Position numbers and translations under genes: made by a program. Positions 8,475-16,861 of a DNA stretch of 64,000 nucleotides are shown piece after piece. The DNA comes from UBA9732 sp963599445 (GTDB lineage Bacteria > Spirochaetota > Spirochaetia > Sphaerochaetales > Sphaerochaetaceae), in assembly GCA_963599445.1 (NCBI GenBank), contig CAVBWZ010000009.1:59434-123433 (forward strand), given 5' to 3'. The number at the start of each line of letters is the position of its first letter. The first letter of the stretch is position 1. The notes beneath the pieces were generated by a model. That model ran no database searches. It had not been told where the DNA came from and was given only the letters and a program-made list of their open reading frames with translations.

Positions 8475-9569
8475 TTAGCGGATTGCAAGCTCGGTGTCGA
8501 TATCGAAGAACTTGGCCTTCTCCATGTTTGGTGCAAGGGAGATCTTCTCGTCAACCTTGACGATGACGGACGGCTCAATCTTACCGGTGATCTGGTTCTT
8601 GGAGGTGGACACGAAAACGTGCGTCTCTGATCCAAGTGGCTCCACGACAGATACGGTTCCGTCGATTGTCTGGCCATCGATTGCCTGTGCCGAGTGTGCG
8701 ACATCCTCCGGTCTGATTCCAAACGTGACCTGCTTGCCTACGTAAGGCTTCAGGAGCTTTGCCTGGGCCGGTGTAACCTTGAGGCGGAAATCGCCTTCGT
8801 GGATGTAGATGTCATCGCCCTCTGCCATGACGTTGCAGACCATGAAGTTCATTGGTGGGGATCCAATGAAGCCTGCGACGAACTTGTTGTCTGGGTTGTT
8901 GTACAGCTCAAGCGGTCCGCCTATCTGCTGGATGACGCCAAGCTTCATGACTACAATCTTGTCTGCCATGGTGAGTGCTTCGACCTGGTCGTGCGTGACG
9001 TAGATCATAGTTGCCTGAAGTCTGTTGTGGAGACCGGAGATCTCGGCTCTCATCTGGACTCTGAGCTTTGCATCAAGGTTCGAAAGAGGTTCGTCGAAAA
9101 GGAAGACCTTTGGCTTTCTTACGATTGCACGGCCTACTGCGACACGCTGTCTCTGTCCACCGGAAAGTGCCTTTGGCTTTCTGTCAAGGAGCTCCTCGAT
9201 GTCAAGGATCTTAGCCGCTTCACGTACACGGGCGTCGATCTCCTCTTTTGGGAACTTGCGGATCTTGAGTCCAAACGCCATGTTGTCGTAGACGGTCATG
9301 TGTGGGTACAGTGCATAGTTCTGGAAGACCATTGCTATGTCCCTGTCTTTTGGTGGAACGTCATTGACGAGCTTTCCGTCGATGTACAGTTCTCCGCTGG
9401 AGATGTCCTCCAGTCCGGCGACCATACGAAGGGTTGTCGATTTTCCGCAGCCGGAAGGACCAACGAGTACTACGAACTCTCTGTCCTTGACCTCAATGTT
9501 GACGTCATTGACTGCCTTGACTCCTCCATCGTAGATCTTGCAGATGTTTTTCAACAATACTTCTGCCAT
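8475..9569 (-). CDS. Multi-sugar ABC transporter ATP-binding protein (MalK/UgpC/MsmK type)
   Basis: 364 residues. ABC ATPase with Walker A GPSGCGKST, signature LSGGQRQRVAVGRAI and Walker B FLFDEPLSNLD, then a C-terminal TOBE/OB region (about 240-360) typical of CUT1-type carbohydrate importers. No permease or binding protein is adjacent, so this is probably a shared ATPase serving several sugar transporters encoded elsewhere, as known for MsmK/MsiK/UgpC. Start ATG 9569 is preceded by GGAGG-TTTCA. A 6-bp stem (8426-8441) lies after the stop but lacks a U-tract. Confidence 0.92.
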   Translation of the reverse strand: MAEVLLKNICKIYDGGVKAVNDVNIEVKDREFVVLVGPSGCGKSTTLRMVAGLEDISSGELYIDGKLVNDVPPKDRDIAMVFQNYALYPHMTVYDNMAFGLKIRKFPKEEIDARVREAAKILDIEELLDRKPKALSGGQRQRVAVGRAIVRKPKVFLFDEPLSNLDAKLRVQMRAEISGLHNRLQATMIYVTHDQVEALTMADKIVVMKLGVIQQIGGPLELYNNPDNKFVAGFIGSPPMNFMVCNVMAEGDDIYIHEGDFRLKVTPAQAKLLKPYVGKQVTFGIRPEDVAHSAQAIDGQTIDGTVSVVEPLGSETHVFVSTSKNQITGKIEPSVIVKVDEKISLAPNMEKAKFFDIDTELAIR

Positions 9570-9705
9570 TGAAACCTCCAAGGTTTTATCTTATCTCCTT
9601 GATTCTACTACGGGTTACGCCAGGTGTAAACAAAAAGTTTTCCACATGTTTCCATGGAACACCCACAGAACGCACGCTTGATCCAGAGACTTTGCTTCAA
9701 ACACC

Positions 9706-9733
9706 TTGATTCAAACGAATCCATAGCTATACT
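9706..9733 (+). promoter_or_regulatory. Promoter of the TSUP exporter gene, near-leaderless
   Basis: TTGATT (9706-9711), 16-nt spacer, TATACT (9728-9733). The predicted transcription start (about 9740) is only a few bases before ATG 9743, and no SD is present. Confidence 0.6.
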
Positions 9734-9742
9734 TTGTCATCG

Positions 9743-10501
9743 ATGCAAATACCAACCAACGTTCTGTTCTTCCTATGCCCCATGGTGTTCCTTGCGGGAT
9801 TCATAGACTCCATTGCAGGGGGCGGCGGGCTCATAAGCCTCACATCCTACATGGCATGCGGCATACCGGGGACGTTGGCGCTTGGAACCAACAAGTTCTC
9901 ATCGTTCACGGGAAGCACCATTGCATCGGTGAACTACATGAGAACGAAGAACTACGAACTACGGACGCTTGTCAGTGCATCCATTGCAGCGATTGCAGGC
10001 TCATGGGCGGGCTCTTCCTGCACGATGCTCATCGATCCAAAGGTCTTCTCAACCATCGTGCTTGTCATAACACCAATCACCGCGGTCATGGTCGTGGTGG
10101 ACAAGAAGCACGAAGAGCGCGAGAAGGAGCTTACCGCGACGAAGGCCGTACTCATCGGCCTGGCGATAGGCCTGGTCGTTGGATTCTACGACGGTTTCTA
10201 CGGCCCCGCCACGGGAATGTTCCTCCAAATGGGCTTCATCCTCTTTGCAGGCCTCGATGCCAAGAAATCCGCAGGCAACGCCAGAATCGCAAACTGGGCC
10301 TCCAACTTCTCAGCACTCGTCAACTTCATCCGCACGGGCAACGTCCTCTACAACATAGCCATCCCATGCGCCCTGTGCTCAATGGTGGGCAACTGGCTTG
10401 GAAGCAGGCTCGCCATCAAGAAGGACACAAGGATAATCAGACCGATGATGCTGTGCGTAGTCTCCCTGCTGTTCTTCAAGATTCTGCTGGATTTGCTGTA
10501 A
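9743..10501 (+). CDS. TauE/SafE (TSUP) family membrane exporter
   Basis: 252 residues, seven to eight hydrophobic segments. The N-terminal GFIDSIAGGGGLIS and the mid-protein repeat GFYDGFYGPATGMF are the duplicated glycine-rich signatures of the TSUP/TauE/SafE family (formerly DUF81), which exports sulfite, sulfoacetate or related organosulfur anions. Substrate here is unproven. No SD: TATACT ends 9 nt before the ATG. The malic enzyme gene follows 35 bp later with its own SD and may be co-transcribed. Confidence 0.87.
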   Translation: MQIPTNVLFFLCPMVFLAGFIDSIAGGGGLISLTSYMACGIPGTLALGTNKFSSFTGSTIASVNYMRTKNYELRTLVSASIAAIAGSWAGSSCTMLIDPKVFSTIVLVITPITAVMVVVDKKHEEREKELTATKAVLIGLAIGLVVGFYDGFYGPATGMFLQMGFILFAGLDAKKSAGNARIANWASNFSALVNFIRTGNVLYNIAIPCALCSMVGNWLGSRLAIKKDTRIIRPMMLCVVSLLFFKILLDLL

Positions 10502-10536
10502 TATAATTGTAGATAGACAAGGATAAGGAGCTGAAC

Positions 10537-11709
10537 ATGGACTACGCCAAGGAATCGCTTAGAAAGCACTACGAATGGAAGGGAAAGATCGAGGTCAACA
10601 CCACCGTCCCCGTTGCAACGAAGGAAGAGCTGGCCCTGGCATACACCCCAGGCGTAGCAGCACCATGCCTTGAAATAAAGAAGGACATCTCAAAAGGCTA
10701 TGAGCTTACAAGACGCCACAACCTGTGCGCAGTGATTACAGACGGCTCCGCAGTCCTTGGACTGGGGAACATCGGGCCAGAGGCAGGGATGCCGGTGATG
10801 GAGGGCAAATGCGTCCTATTCAAGGCCTTTGGGAATGTCGATGCATTCCCTTTGTGCGTGAAGACGCAGGACGTGGACGAATTCGTTGACACCGTCTACA
10901 ACATAAGCGGCTCGTTTGGAGGGATAAATCTGGAGGACATCTCAGCCCCTCGCTGCTTTGAGATAGAACGCAAGCTCAAAAAGCGGTGCGACATCCCCGT
11001 ATTCCACGACGACCAGCATGGAACCGCAGTCGTGACCCTTGCAGGGCTCACCAATGCGTTGAAGGTCGTAGGCAAAAGAAGGGAGGATGTGAAGGTGGTC
11101 ACATCCGGTGCAGGGGCGGCAGGTACGGCAATCGTGAAGCTTCTTCTATCCGCCGGCTTCAAGGATATAACCATGACGGACATCCATGGCATAATCTACA
11201 AAGGCCGTCCCGAGAACGACTGGTCCAACGAAGAGATGGCCGCCATAACGAACCCCTTCTCTCTGAAAGGAGCCCTGGCCGATGCAATAGAAGGTGCGGA
11301 TGTTTTCATTGGAGTCTCCGCACCAGGTGTGCTCAAGCCTCAAATGGTCGAAAAAATGAATCGCGATGCAATAATCTTCGCATGTGCGAACCCCACGCCG
11401 GAGATCATGCCAGAGGAGGCCAAAGCAGCCGGTGCACGGATAGTGTCCACAGGCAGGTCAGACTACCCAAACCAGATAAACAACGTCCTCGTCTTCCCTG
11501 GAATGTTCAGAGGAGCATTCGATGTACGGGCAATAGAAATCAACGAAGAGATGAAGATGGCTGCAGCAAAGGCCCTTGCAATTCTTATCTCAGACGACGA
11601 GCTCTCCGAGGACTACATCATTCCAAAGGCATTCGACCCTCGTGTTGGTGCGTCTGTAGCGGCAGCCGTAGCAAAGGCCGCACGAGACACAGGAGTTGCA
11701 AGGATTTGA
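10537..11709 (+). CDS. NAD(P)-dependent malic enzyme, short form
   Basis: 390 residues, the length of the short bacterial malic enzymes without a phosphotransacetylase tail. N-terminal malic domain: LALAYTPGVAAPCLEI, ITDGSAVLGLGNIGPEAGMPVMEGK, and the metal-binding region ISAPRCFEIE with PVFHDDQHGTA (Asp pair). The Rossmann part shows VTSGAGAAGTAIVKLL and ANPTPEIMPEEA. Converts malate to pyruvate and CO2 in the cytoplasm, linking C4 acids to fermentation. SD AAGGAG 7 nt before ATG. Cofactor preference not assignable by eye. Confidence 0.94.
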   Translation: MDYAKESLRKHYEWKGKIEVNTTVPVATKEELALAYTPGVAAPCLEIKKDISKGYELTRRHNLCAVITDGSAVLGLGNIGPEAGMPVMEGKCVLFKAFGNVDAFPLCVKTQDVDEFVDTVYNISGSFGGINLEDISAPRCFEIERKLKKRCDIPVFHDDQHGTAVVTLAGLTNALKVVGKRREDVKVVTSGAGAAGTAIVKLLLSAGFKDITMTDIHGIIYKGRPENDWSNEEMAAITNPFSLKGALADAIEGADVFIGVSAPGVLKPQMVEKMNRDAIIFACANPTPEIMPEEAKAAGARIVSTGRSDYPNQINNVLVFPGMFRGAFDVRAIEINEEMKMAAAKALAILISDDELSEDYIIPKAFDPRVGASVAAAVAKAARDTGVARI

Positions 11710-11741
11710 GATTCTCTTTCCTTTGATATGACCTTCAACAA

Positions 11742-11779
11742 CAAAAAAGGCTGCTGTTTGGTTTTGGCCTCGCAGCAGT
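11742..11779 (-). terminator. Terminator of the G-tract lipoprotein gene
   Basis: CTGCTG (11751-11756) pairs with CAGCAG (11773-11778). On the minus strand the stem is followed by TTTTTT (11748-11743). Located 26 bp past the stop of the 11805-13115 gene; also faces the malic enzyme end. Confidence 0.7.
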
Positions 11780-11804
11780 CTGTGTTGATTAGGAAACGAA
11801 GTCG

Positions 11805-13115
11805 TTAGACTCTATCGTCACCATCTGGTGTAGGATTGATAGTTCCAACGACAAGCTCAATAAGGCTATCCTTCGTCACTGGCGATCCGTTGAGAGTAGT
11901 GATGAGATTGAGCGGCTCGTGGAAATACTCACCACGAATTCCTATCGTTTGACTCTCGAATGAAACTGCAGCACCAAAATCGAACGTTGCGTCTGCAAGG
12001 AAATCGCTAGTGGTTGTTTTGAACCCAGTTATATTTGCAGCTATGGAGATGTTCTTGTATCCAAGAACAGTTGCTTCAACGGAACCTACAGATACGATTC
12101 CACTTGCATTAATCGTCAAGTTTTTGACCTTTGCTCTGAGTCTTATGTTGTCCATCAATGGAAGAAGCTCGCCCGAGATGGAAATCTCAGAAACGGAAAT
12201 GGAAACTTCATTGTCTGTGCTGGTTATCGTAATTCCAAAATCCAGTCCTTTTATAGAGGCAGTCACATTTCCAAGTGTCCATGACTCCACCGTTGCTTTA
12301 AAGGAATCCAGTCTTACGATAACACGCATATCCTCACCTTTTTTCTCCGTAGTAAGCAAAACATCTCCATCGACAGAAACCGTAACAGGGATTGGAGTTT
12401 CTATTCCTGCAATCTTGATGCTGAGGATTGCCTTAAGTCCGTTCACCTTGACGTTTGTATTCTTTGAATCAGCAAGAGTTGATTCAGAGAGAATTCCAGT
12501 AATCTCACCAATCTTTTCCGCATCTTCATCCGAGAATTTGATATCGATTGGATTCTCCGAACTTGTGTCTAGCGTAATTGTTGCAGAAAGGTTGAAGGGC
12601 TCATCATCCCCTTCCAACTTCCCCGTTGCAGTAATTGAAATCGTTTTTCCTGCGAGTGTTGCATCGACAGAAATACCACTGAAGATATACTTTTCATCAG
12701 CCTCGCCCTCAAAAACCAACTTGTCGCTCTCAAACGATATGGTTCCAGCCATGGAAACGATGTCTACTTTGACTGTAGCCTCTGGGTCTTCGGAGCCTTC
12801 ATCTAGCGCTTTTGCAGTACCCCCCCCCAGATAAAATTCGAGGACTTTCACCCAATCAATGTCTGAGCCATTCTGCAAGACATAACCAACAACTCCTGAA
12901 GTAATCTGAGTCTGAGCCTTGGCAAAATCCGCCGTGAAAGCAGCGGTCTGGTCTTCAGTGACATCCTTGGCATCGTTCATATCGACATTCGAAGAAGGAA
13001 TCGCCTGATTCGCCTCCTCAAAGGCATCGGGCTTTACTTCTGGGCCAGATTGATTACATGCCACGATTGCAAACAGCATTAGAATGCAAGAAAAGACAAT
13101 TAGCAGTTTTTTCAT
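11805..13115 (-). CDS. Predicted lipoprotein with an in-frame poly-G tract
   Basis: 436 residues. Residues 1-20 form a lipoprotein signal with lipobox FAIVAC (Cys20). The rest is rich in alternating beta-like segments (many Val/Ile/Ser/Thr/Lys), consistent with an elongated beta structure such as an LPS- or lipid-binding fold, but I recognise no family. The coding strand contains nine consecutive G (plus-strand C at 12820-12828), encoding Gly-Gly-Gly in YLGGGTAKAL about 95 residues in. A one- or two-base length change would truncate the protein soon after, so expression may be phase variable. SD AAGGAG before ATG. Confidence 0.7.
   Translation of the reverse strand: MKKLLIVFSCILMLFAIVACNQSGPEVKPDAFEEANQAIPSSNVDMNDAKDVTEDQTAAFTADFAKAQTQITSGVVGYVLQNGSDIDWVKVLEFYLGGGTAKALDEGSEDPEATVKVDIVSMAGTISFESDKLVFEGEADEKYIFSGISVDATLAGKTISITATGKLEGDDEPFNLSATITLDTSSENPIDIKFSDEDAEKIGEITGILSESTLADSKNTNVKVNGLKAILSIKIAGIETPIPVTVSVDGDVLLTTEKKGEDMRVIVRLDSFKATVESWTLGNVTASIKGLDFGITITSTDNEVSISVSEISISGELLPLMDNIRLRAKVKNLTINASGIVSVGSVEATVLGYKNISIAANITGFKTTTSDFLADATFDFGAAVSFESQTIGIRGEYFHEPLNLITTLNGSPVTKDSLIELVVGTINPTPDGDDRV
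12820..12828 (-). repeat. G9 homopolymeric tract inside lipoprotein gene
   Basis: Nine C on the plus strand, hence nine G in the coding strand. Homopolymeric G tracts of about this length are known slipped-strand phase-variation sites in treponemes and other pathogens; variability at this site is inferred. Confidence 0.8.
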
Positions 13116-13403
13116 AGTTTCTCCTTATAACAGTATGCGCATTGTACATGCAGTCAGCTAAACAGTCTACTAACAGTTTTGTTACAAAAAGACTAAAACA
13201 AAAAGAAAAATGTTAGAAAATTAATTTAATTAAGGTATTCTGTAGCAGTAATTACAAAATCCAAAGGAAAAAACCTCAAAAACCCAACAAAAAGCATTAT
13301 CTATACATAAACTTCATCTATCACGTATTGCAAGCAACAAGCAGTGTTTAGCAAACCAACCCGATAGTCTGGAGACAGACTGTGGTTCCCTTGCACACCT
13401 CAA

Positions 13404-13432
13404 TTGACAAGGACCTTCCTTTGCTCTATATT
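13404..13432 (+). promoter_or_regulatory. Promoter of tRNA-Leu
   Basis: TTGACA (13404-13409), 17-nt spacer, TATATT (13427-13432); transcription would start about 4 nt before the mature tRNA. The rest of 13116-13403 holds the AT-rich promoter region of the lipoprotein gene, with no further gene seen. Confidence 0.8.
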
Positions 13433-13442
13433 TTCCCCAGTT

Positions 13443-13526
13443 GCCCAGATGGCGGAATTGGTAGACGCGCTAGGTTCAGGTCCTAGTGGTAGCAATACTG
13501 TGCAAGTTCGAGTCTTGTTCTGGGCA
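13443..13526 (+). tRNA. tRNA-Leu (anticodon CAG)
   Basis: 84-nt cloverleaf with acceptor GCCCAGA/TCTGGGC plus discriminator A, D-arm GGCGGAATTGG, anticodon stem CTAGG/CCTAG with loop TTCAGGT (anticodon CAG, reading CUG), a class II variable arm, and T-arm CAAG-TTCGAGT-CTTG. The 3' CCA is not encoded. The long variable arm fits tRNA-Leu. Confidence 0.95.
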
Positions 13527-13584
13527 TTCTCCATTATAGATGCAACTCCTTATATTGCAATGAGTTGTTTTTTGTTTTCCGTTG

Positions 13585-13608
13585 AAAAGGTACACAAAAA
13601 GGTACACA
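13585..13608. repeat. 12-bp tandem duplication next to tRNA-Leu
   Basis: AAAAGGTACACA occurs twice head to tail (13585-13596 and 13597-13608), 58 bp downstream of the tRNA 3' end. Short repeats beside a tRNA can mark old integration sites; no integrase gene is present here. Confidence 0.6.
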
Positions 13609-13627
13609 GACATCCCGAAAAGGCATG

Positions 13628-13657
13628 AAAAAGCCCTGCACCATCGCTGATGCAGGG
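13628..13657 (-). terminator. Minus-strand terminator without a clear gene
   Basis: CCCTGCA (13634-13640) pairs with TGCAGGG (13651-13657); reading minus, the stem is followed by CTTTTTC. The sugar operon has its own terminator upstream, so this one belongs to a separate short minus-strand transcript or to the doubtful 13677-13943 ORF. Confidence 0.65.
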
Positions 13658-13676
13658 TGAAAATCAAGATTGGGTT

Positions 13677-13943
13677 TTAACACTGTTTAATGAGGAAAAA
13701 TGTTCTTGTCGAAGAGTGTAGGGATTCTGGATGGAAAAAGCGAAGAATCATACTATTGAGTTTCTTCCGTAACTGTAAAAATATCTGTTTATGAAGAAAA
13801 TTTTCTTCATAATCATGCATTTTTTCGATTGATGAAGAAACTCCATAGCTTGGCTTTCGACTTTTTCTCATCCATTGTTCTTCATCTACCAGAACCCCAA
13901 CATTTTCATGCAGAGTCAAATAAAAAAGGACCTTCTCCACCAA
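13677..13943 (-). pseudogene. Doubtful small ORF or gene remnant
   Basis: 88-codon open frame that ends 20 bp before a good terminator. Its 5' end overlaps the terminator of the transporter operon and it has no convincing SD. The middle reads GVLVDEEQWMRKSRKPSYG, protein-like but not recognised. It contains a 24-bp perfect DNA palindrome. Position beside a tRNA and AT-rich composition fit a decayed inserted gene. It could equally be noncoding. Confidence 0.25.
13789..13812. repeat. 24-bp perfect palindrome
   Basis: Perfect dyad centred at 13800/13801: the left half is TTATGAAGAAAA and the right half its exact reverse complement. GAAGAAA-type half-copies also occur near 13770 and 13832. Function unknown. 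Confidence 0.8.
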
Positions 13944-13956
13944 TCAGAGAAGGCCC
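13922..13956 (-). terminator. Terminator of the sugar-phosphate/ABC operon
   Basis: GGACCTTCTC (13928-13937) and GAGAAGGCCC (13947-13956) form a 10-bp stem with one G-U pair in the minus-strand RNA, followed by TTTTTT. It lies 26 bp after the permease stop. Confidence 0.85.
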
Positions 13957-13981
13957 TCAAAGCATCACAAACAATCCAGTC

Positions 13982-15640
13982 TTACATCATTATCTCTCCG
14001 TCCTTGGAGACCCTGTTGAAGAGAAGGAGTGAAATGACGGTGAAGATGGAGACGACCGTTGCAAGAGCGCAGGCTCTACCATCGGTTGCATTCGCAACAG
14101 CCTTGTAGACTGCAATGTTCAGCGTCTGGGTTCTGAACGAATACAAGAGCATCGAGGAGGACAGCTCGGTGATTAGGGTGACCCAGCTCATGATGGCTCC
14201 TGCGAAGATTCCATTGAACATCATTGGGATTGTAATTCTGACCAAAGTCTTGAGCTTCCCAGCGCCAAGGGACTCGGCGGCTTCGTCTATCGAAAGAGGA
14301 ATCTGGGATAGGATTGCAACCGAAGACCTGATGGTGTACGGAATTCTTCTCACGCACATTGCAATGACCATGATTGCAGCCGTACCGACAAGAGGGAGAT
14401 ACGGATTGTTGAATGCAAGGATCATCGAGATACCAACAACAGCACCTGGGATTACGTAAGGAACCATTGAAAGGGTATCTATCGTGGCATTGAGGAAGTT
14501 CCTGCGTCTTACCGTCAGATACGAAATGAGGATTGCAAGGACAATGATGAGGATGAGGGCAAGACCGCAGATCCTTATCGTGTTCCAAATCGTATTGCCC
14601 ATTCTACTGAATACATACTGATAGCTCTGAAGAGAGAACCCTTCCTGGAAAACCTCTCCGCTTGGGTTTGTCTTTCTGAACGAGAGATAGACGAGATAGA
14701 GCTGAGGCAGCAACGCAACGGCTACAAGACCGTATCCATACAAATGGATGAAGAAATTGGCCAAAGGCTTGGCTTTCTTCCTTTCAACATGGTTCATTGC
14801 ACTCATTGAGAAGCTGTTCTTCTTGGTCAGATATCTCTGAACAAGGAAGAATACCAGCGTTATGAGGATTGCAACGACCGATATTGCAGCTGCAAAGTTA
14901 TGGTTCGTTCCAACCTCTCCAACGTATTCGTTGTAGATTATGACAGGGAATGTAGTGTACCCCTCACCTATCATCAAAGGCGTTCCAAAGTCTGCAATGG
15001 CCCTCATGAAAACCATTAGGGTCGCAGCAAGAATCGATGGCATGCAAAGTGGGATGACAACTGAGAAGAAACGCTTCACCCCGCTCACACCCATGTTGGC
15101 GGATGCCTCAAGCAACGACTTGTCTACGTTCTTCATAGCACCGGAGACATACATGAACACCAAAGGGAACAGCTTGAGGGACAATACCAGAAGGATGCCG
15201 TTGAAACCGTAGATGTTTGGAATCGTGATTCCAAATGCGGTCTTGATGAACTTGGTTATGACGCCGGCCCTTCCAAGGAGGTTCACCCATGCGTACGCAC
15301 CAATGAACGGAGCAGACATGGAGGACAGGATTATGAGCATCTGAAGGAACTTACGGCCCTTCATCTCATACATGTTGTAGAAATAGGCCAAAGGAATGCC
15401 AAGGACAAGCGAAATGGCGCATGTGCACAGAGCCACCTTGAAGCTGTTGGTAAGGGTTCTGAAATAATAAGGCTGGCTGAAGAACTTTATGAAGTGCTTC
15501 AATGTAAGCTTACCAGTACCCTCGTCTATTACGGACTGTCCAACTATCTTCAACAGAGGATAGACCATGAAAAGCAGGTAGAGGGCAAGCACGATGAGAC
15601 TTGCAATCACCCAGAAATCGAATTTTGCTTTCTTCTTCAT
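13982..15640 (-). CDS. ABC transporter permease, two fused membrane domains (AfuB/FbpB type)
   Basis: 552 residues, about 12 membrane helices in two binding-protein-dependent permease halves. Each half carries an EAA loop: EASANMGVSGVKRFFSVVIPLCMP (about residues 180-203 of the protein) and DEAAESLGAGKLKTLVRITIP in the second half. This fused layout is typical of Fe(III) permease FbpB and of the hexose-phosphate permease AfuB. ATG 15640 is preceded by GAGGGG, and the start lies within a few bases of the ATPase stop, so the genes are translationally coupled. Last gene of the aldolase-to-transporter operon, which argues for a sugar-phosphate rather than an iron substrate; this is inference. Confidence 0.88.
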   Translation of the reverse strand: MKKKAKFDFWVIASLIVLALYLLFMVYPLLKIVGQSVIDEGTGKLTLKHFIKFFSQPYYFRTLTNSFKVALCTCAISLVLGIPLAYFYNMYEMKGRKFLQMLIILSSMSAPFIGAYAWVNLLGRAGVITKFIKTAFGITIPNIYGFNGILLVLSLKLFPLVFMYVSGAMKNVDKSLLEASANMGVSGVKRFFSVVIPLCMPSILAATLMVFMRAIADFGTPLMIGEGYTTFPVIIYNEYVGEVGTNHNFAAAISVVAILITLVFFLVQRYLTKKNSFSMSAMNHVERKKAKPLANFFIHLYGYGLVAVALLPQLYLVYLSFRKTNPSGEVFQEGFSLQSYQYVFSRMGNTIWNTIRICGLALILIIVLAILISYLTVRRRNFLNATIDTLSMVPYVIPGAVVGISMILAFNNPYLPLVGTAAIMVIAMCVRRIPYTIRSSVAILSQIPLSIDEAAESLGAGKLKTLVRITIPMMFNGIFAGAIMSWVTLITELSSSMLLYSFRTQTLNIAVYKAVANATDGRACALATVVSIFTVISLLLFNRVSKDGEIMM

Positions 15641-15648
15641 CTGTCCCC

Positions 15649-16737
15649 TCACTTGACCAATGACTTTTCACCGTCTTCAGTGAACACATTGATCTTCTCC
15701 GCCTTGACGGTCATCTTCACCTCGGTTCCATTCTCGATGATGTCATCGATCTGGGACTCTTGGATGATCTCAGCCCTGGTTCCGTCCTTGAGTTCGACTT
15801 CATAGTGGGTGTTCAGCCCAAGGAATGTGCTGTAGAGGACCTTTCCTACAAGGCCGTTGCCATCCGAAGCAGCATTTATGACAAGCTCCTCAGGTCTTAC
15901 GGAAACAACGACCTTCTGGCCATTGGAGACATCTGTAAGGTTGTCCATCCTGACTGTGTAGCCATTGTTGAATACAACCGATTTCTCTGAGCCGCTCACC
16001 TTTATGGTCGCATCCATCAGATTCGTTCTGCCAATGAAAGTTGCAACGAATCTGTTCGCAGGCCTCTGGTACAGGACCTTTGGCGTTCCAATCTGCTGGA
16101 TGACACCATGGTTCATTACTGCAATTCTGTCCGAAACAGCCATAGCCTCTTCCTGGTCGTGCGTGACGTAGACCGTAGTGATTCCAAGCCTGTTCTGGAT
16201 TTCCTTGATGACGGTCCTCATCTCAACCCTAAGCTTTGCATCAAGGTTGGAAAGAGGTTCGTCCATCAAGAGGACTTCCGGCTCAATGGCCAACGCCCTT
16301 GCGAGGGCTACCCTTTGCTGCTGTCCACCTGAAAGCTTTTCAGGAAGACGGTCTGCGTATTCCGATATCTTCATAAGGGCCATGAACTCATCGGTCTTGG
16401 CCTTTATCTGTTCTTTTGGAAGCTTCTTGTTCTTAAGCCCAAAAGCGACGTTCTTTCTTACTGTAAGGTGTGGAAAGATTGCATAGTTCTGGAACACCAT
16501 ACCAATGTTCCTCTTGGACGGCTCCAAATCGTTTATGAGGCGATCTCCAAAGTAGAAGCTACCACCTTCGATCGAGTTGAATCCCGCAATCATTCTGAGC
16601 AGAGTCGTCTTTCCACATCCCGAAGGTCCAAGAAGAGTAAAGAACTCACCTGGTTGGATCTCCAGTGACAAATCTGGAATGGCTACGAAATCGCCGTATT
16701 TCTTCACTGCATCGATTATTGTGATCTTGACATCCAT
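15649..16737 (-). CDS. ABC transporter ATP-binding protein (AfuC/FbpC/PotA type)
   Basis: 362 residues. Walker A GPSGCGKTT, signature LSGGQQQRVALARAL, Walker B LLMDEPLSNLD, H-loop VYVTHDQEEAM, then a TOBE domain (about 280-355). Belongs to the FbpC/PotA/AfuC group energising binding-protein importers. It lies between the binding-protein gene (125 bp upstream, separated by a stable stem-loop) and the fused permease, forming a complete importer. A GGAG lies about 12 nt before the ATG, a weak distance. Confidence 0.92.
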   Translation of the reverse strand: MDVKITIIDAVKKYGDFVAIPDLSLEIQPGEFFTLLGPSGCGKTTLLRMIAGFNSIEGGSFYFGDRLINDLEPSKRNIGMVFQNYAIFPHLTVRKNVAFGLKNKKLPKEQIKAKTDEFMALMKISEYADRLPEKLSGGQQQRVALARALAIEPEVLLMDEPLSNLDAKLRVEMRTVIKEIQNRLGITTVYVTHDQEEAMAVSDRIAVMNHGVIQQIGTPKVLYQRPANRFVATFIGRTNLMDATIKVSGSEKSVVFNNGYTVRMDNLTDVSNGQKVVVSVRPEELVINAASDGNGLVGKVLYSTFLGLNTHYEVELKDGTRAEIIQESQIDDIIENGTEVKMTVKAEKINVFTEDGEKSLVK

Positions 16738-16818
16738 TTTTTCTACAACTCCGCTGATTAGATATTTACTTGTTTTGTTTCATTGCCCCACACAGGAGGC
16801 ATGTTTACGGCAAATGAT

Positions 16819-16843
16819 GTGGCCCCAAAAACCTTGGGGCCAC
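16819..16843 (-). promoter_or_regulatory. Intra-operon stem-loop after the binding-protein gene
   Basis: GTGGCCCCA and TGGGGCCAC form a perfect 9-bp GC-rich stem with a 7-nt loop, without a following U-tract. Such hairpins after solute-binding-protein genes commonly protect the upstream mRNA and give more binding protein than membrane components. Confidence 0.7.
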
Positions 16844-16861
16844 AAGGAACTTCAAAACAGA

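Noticed and set aside
12010..12834. 274-codon plus-strand ORF
   Set aside because: Antisense to the lipoprotein gene, Ser/Ile-rich shadow translation with no start signals.
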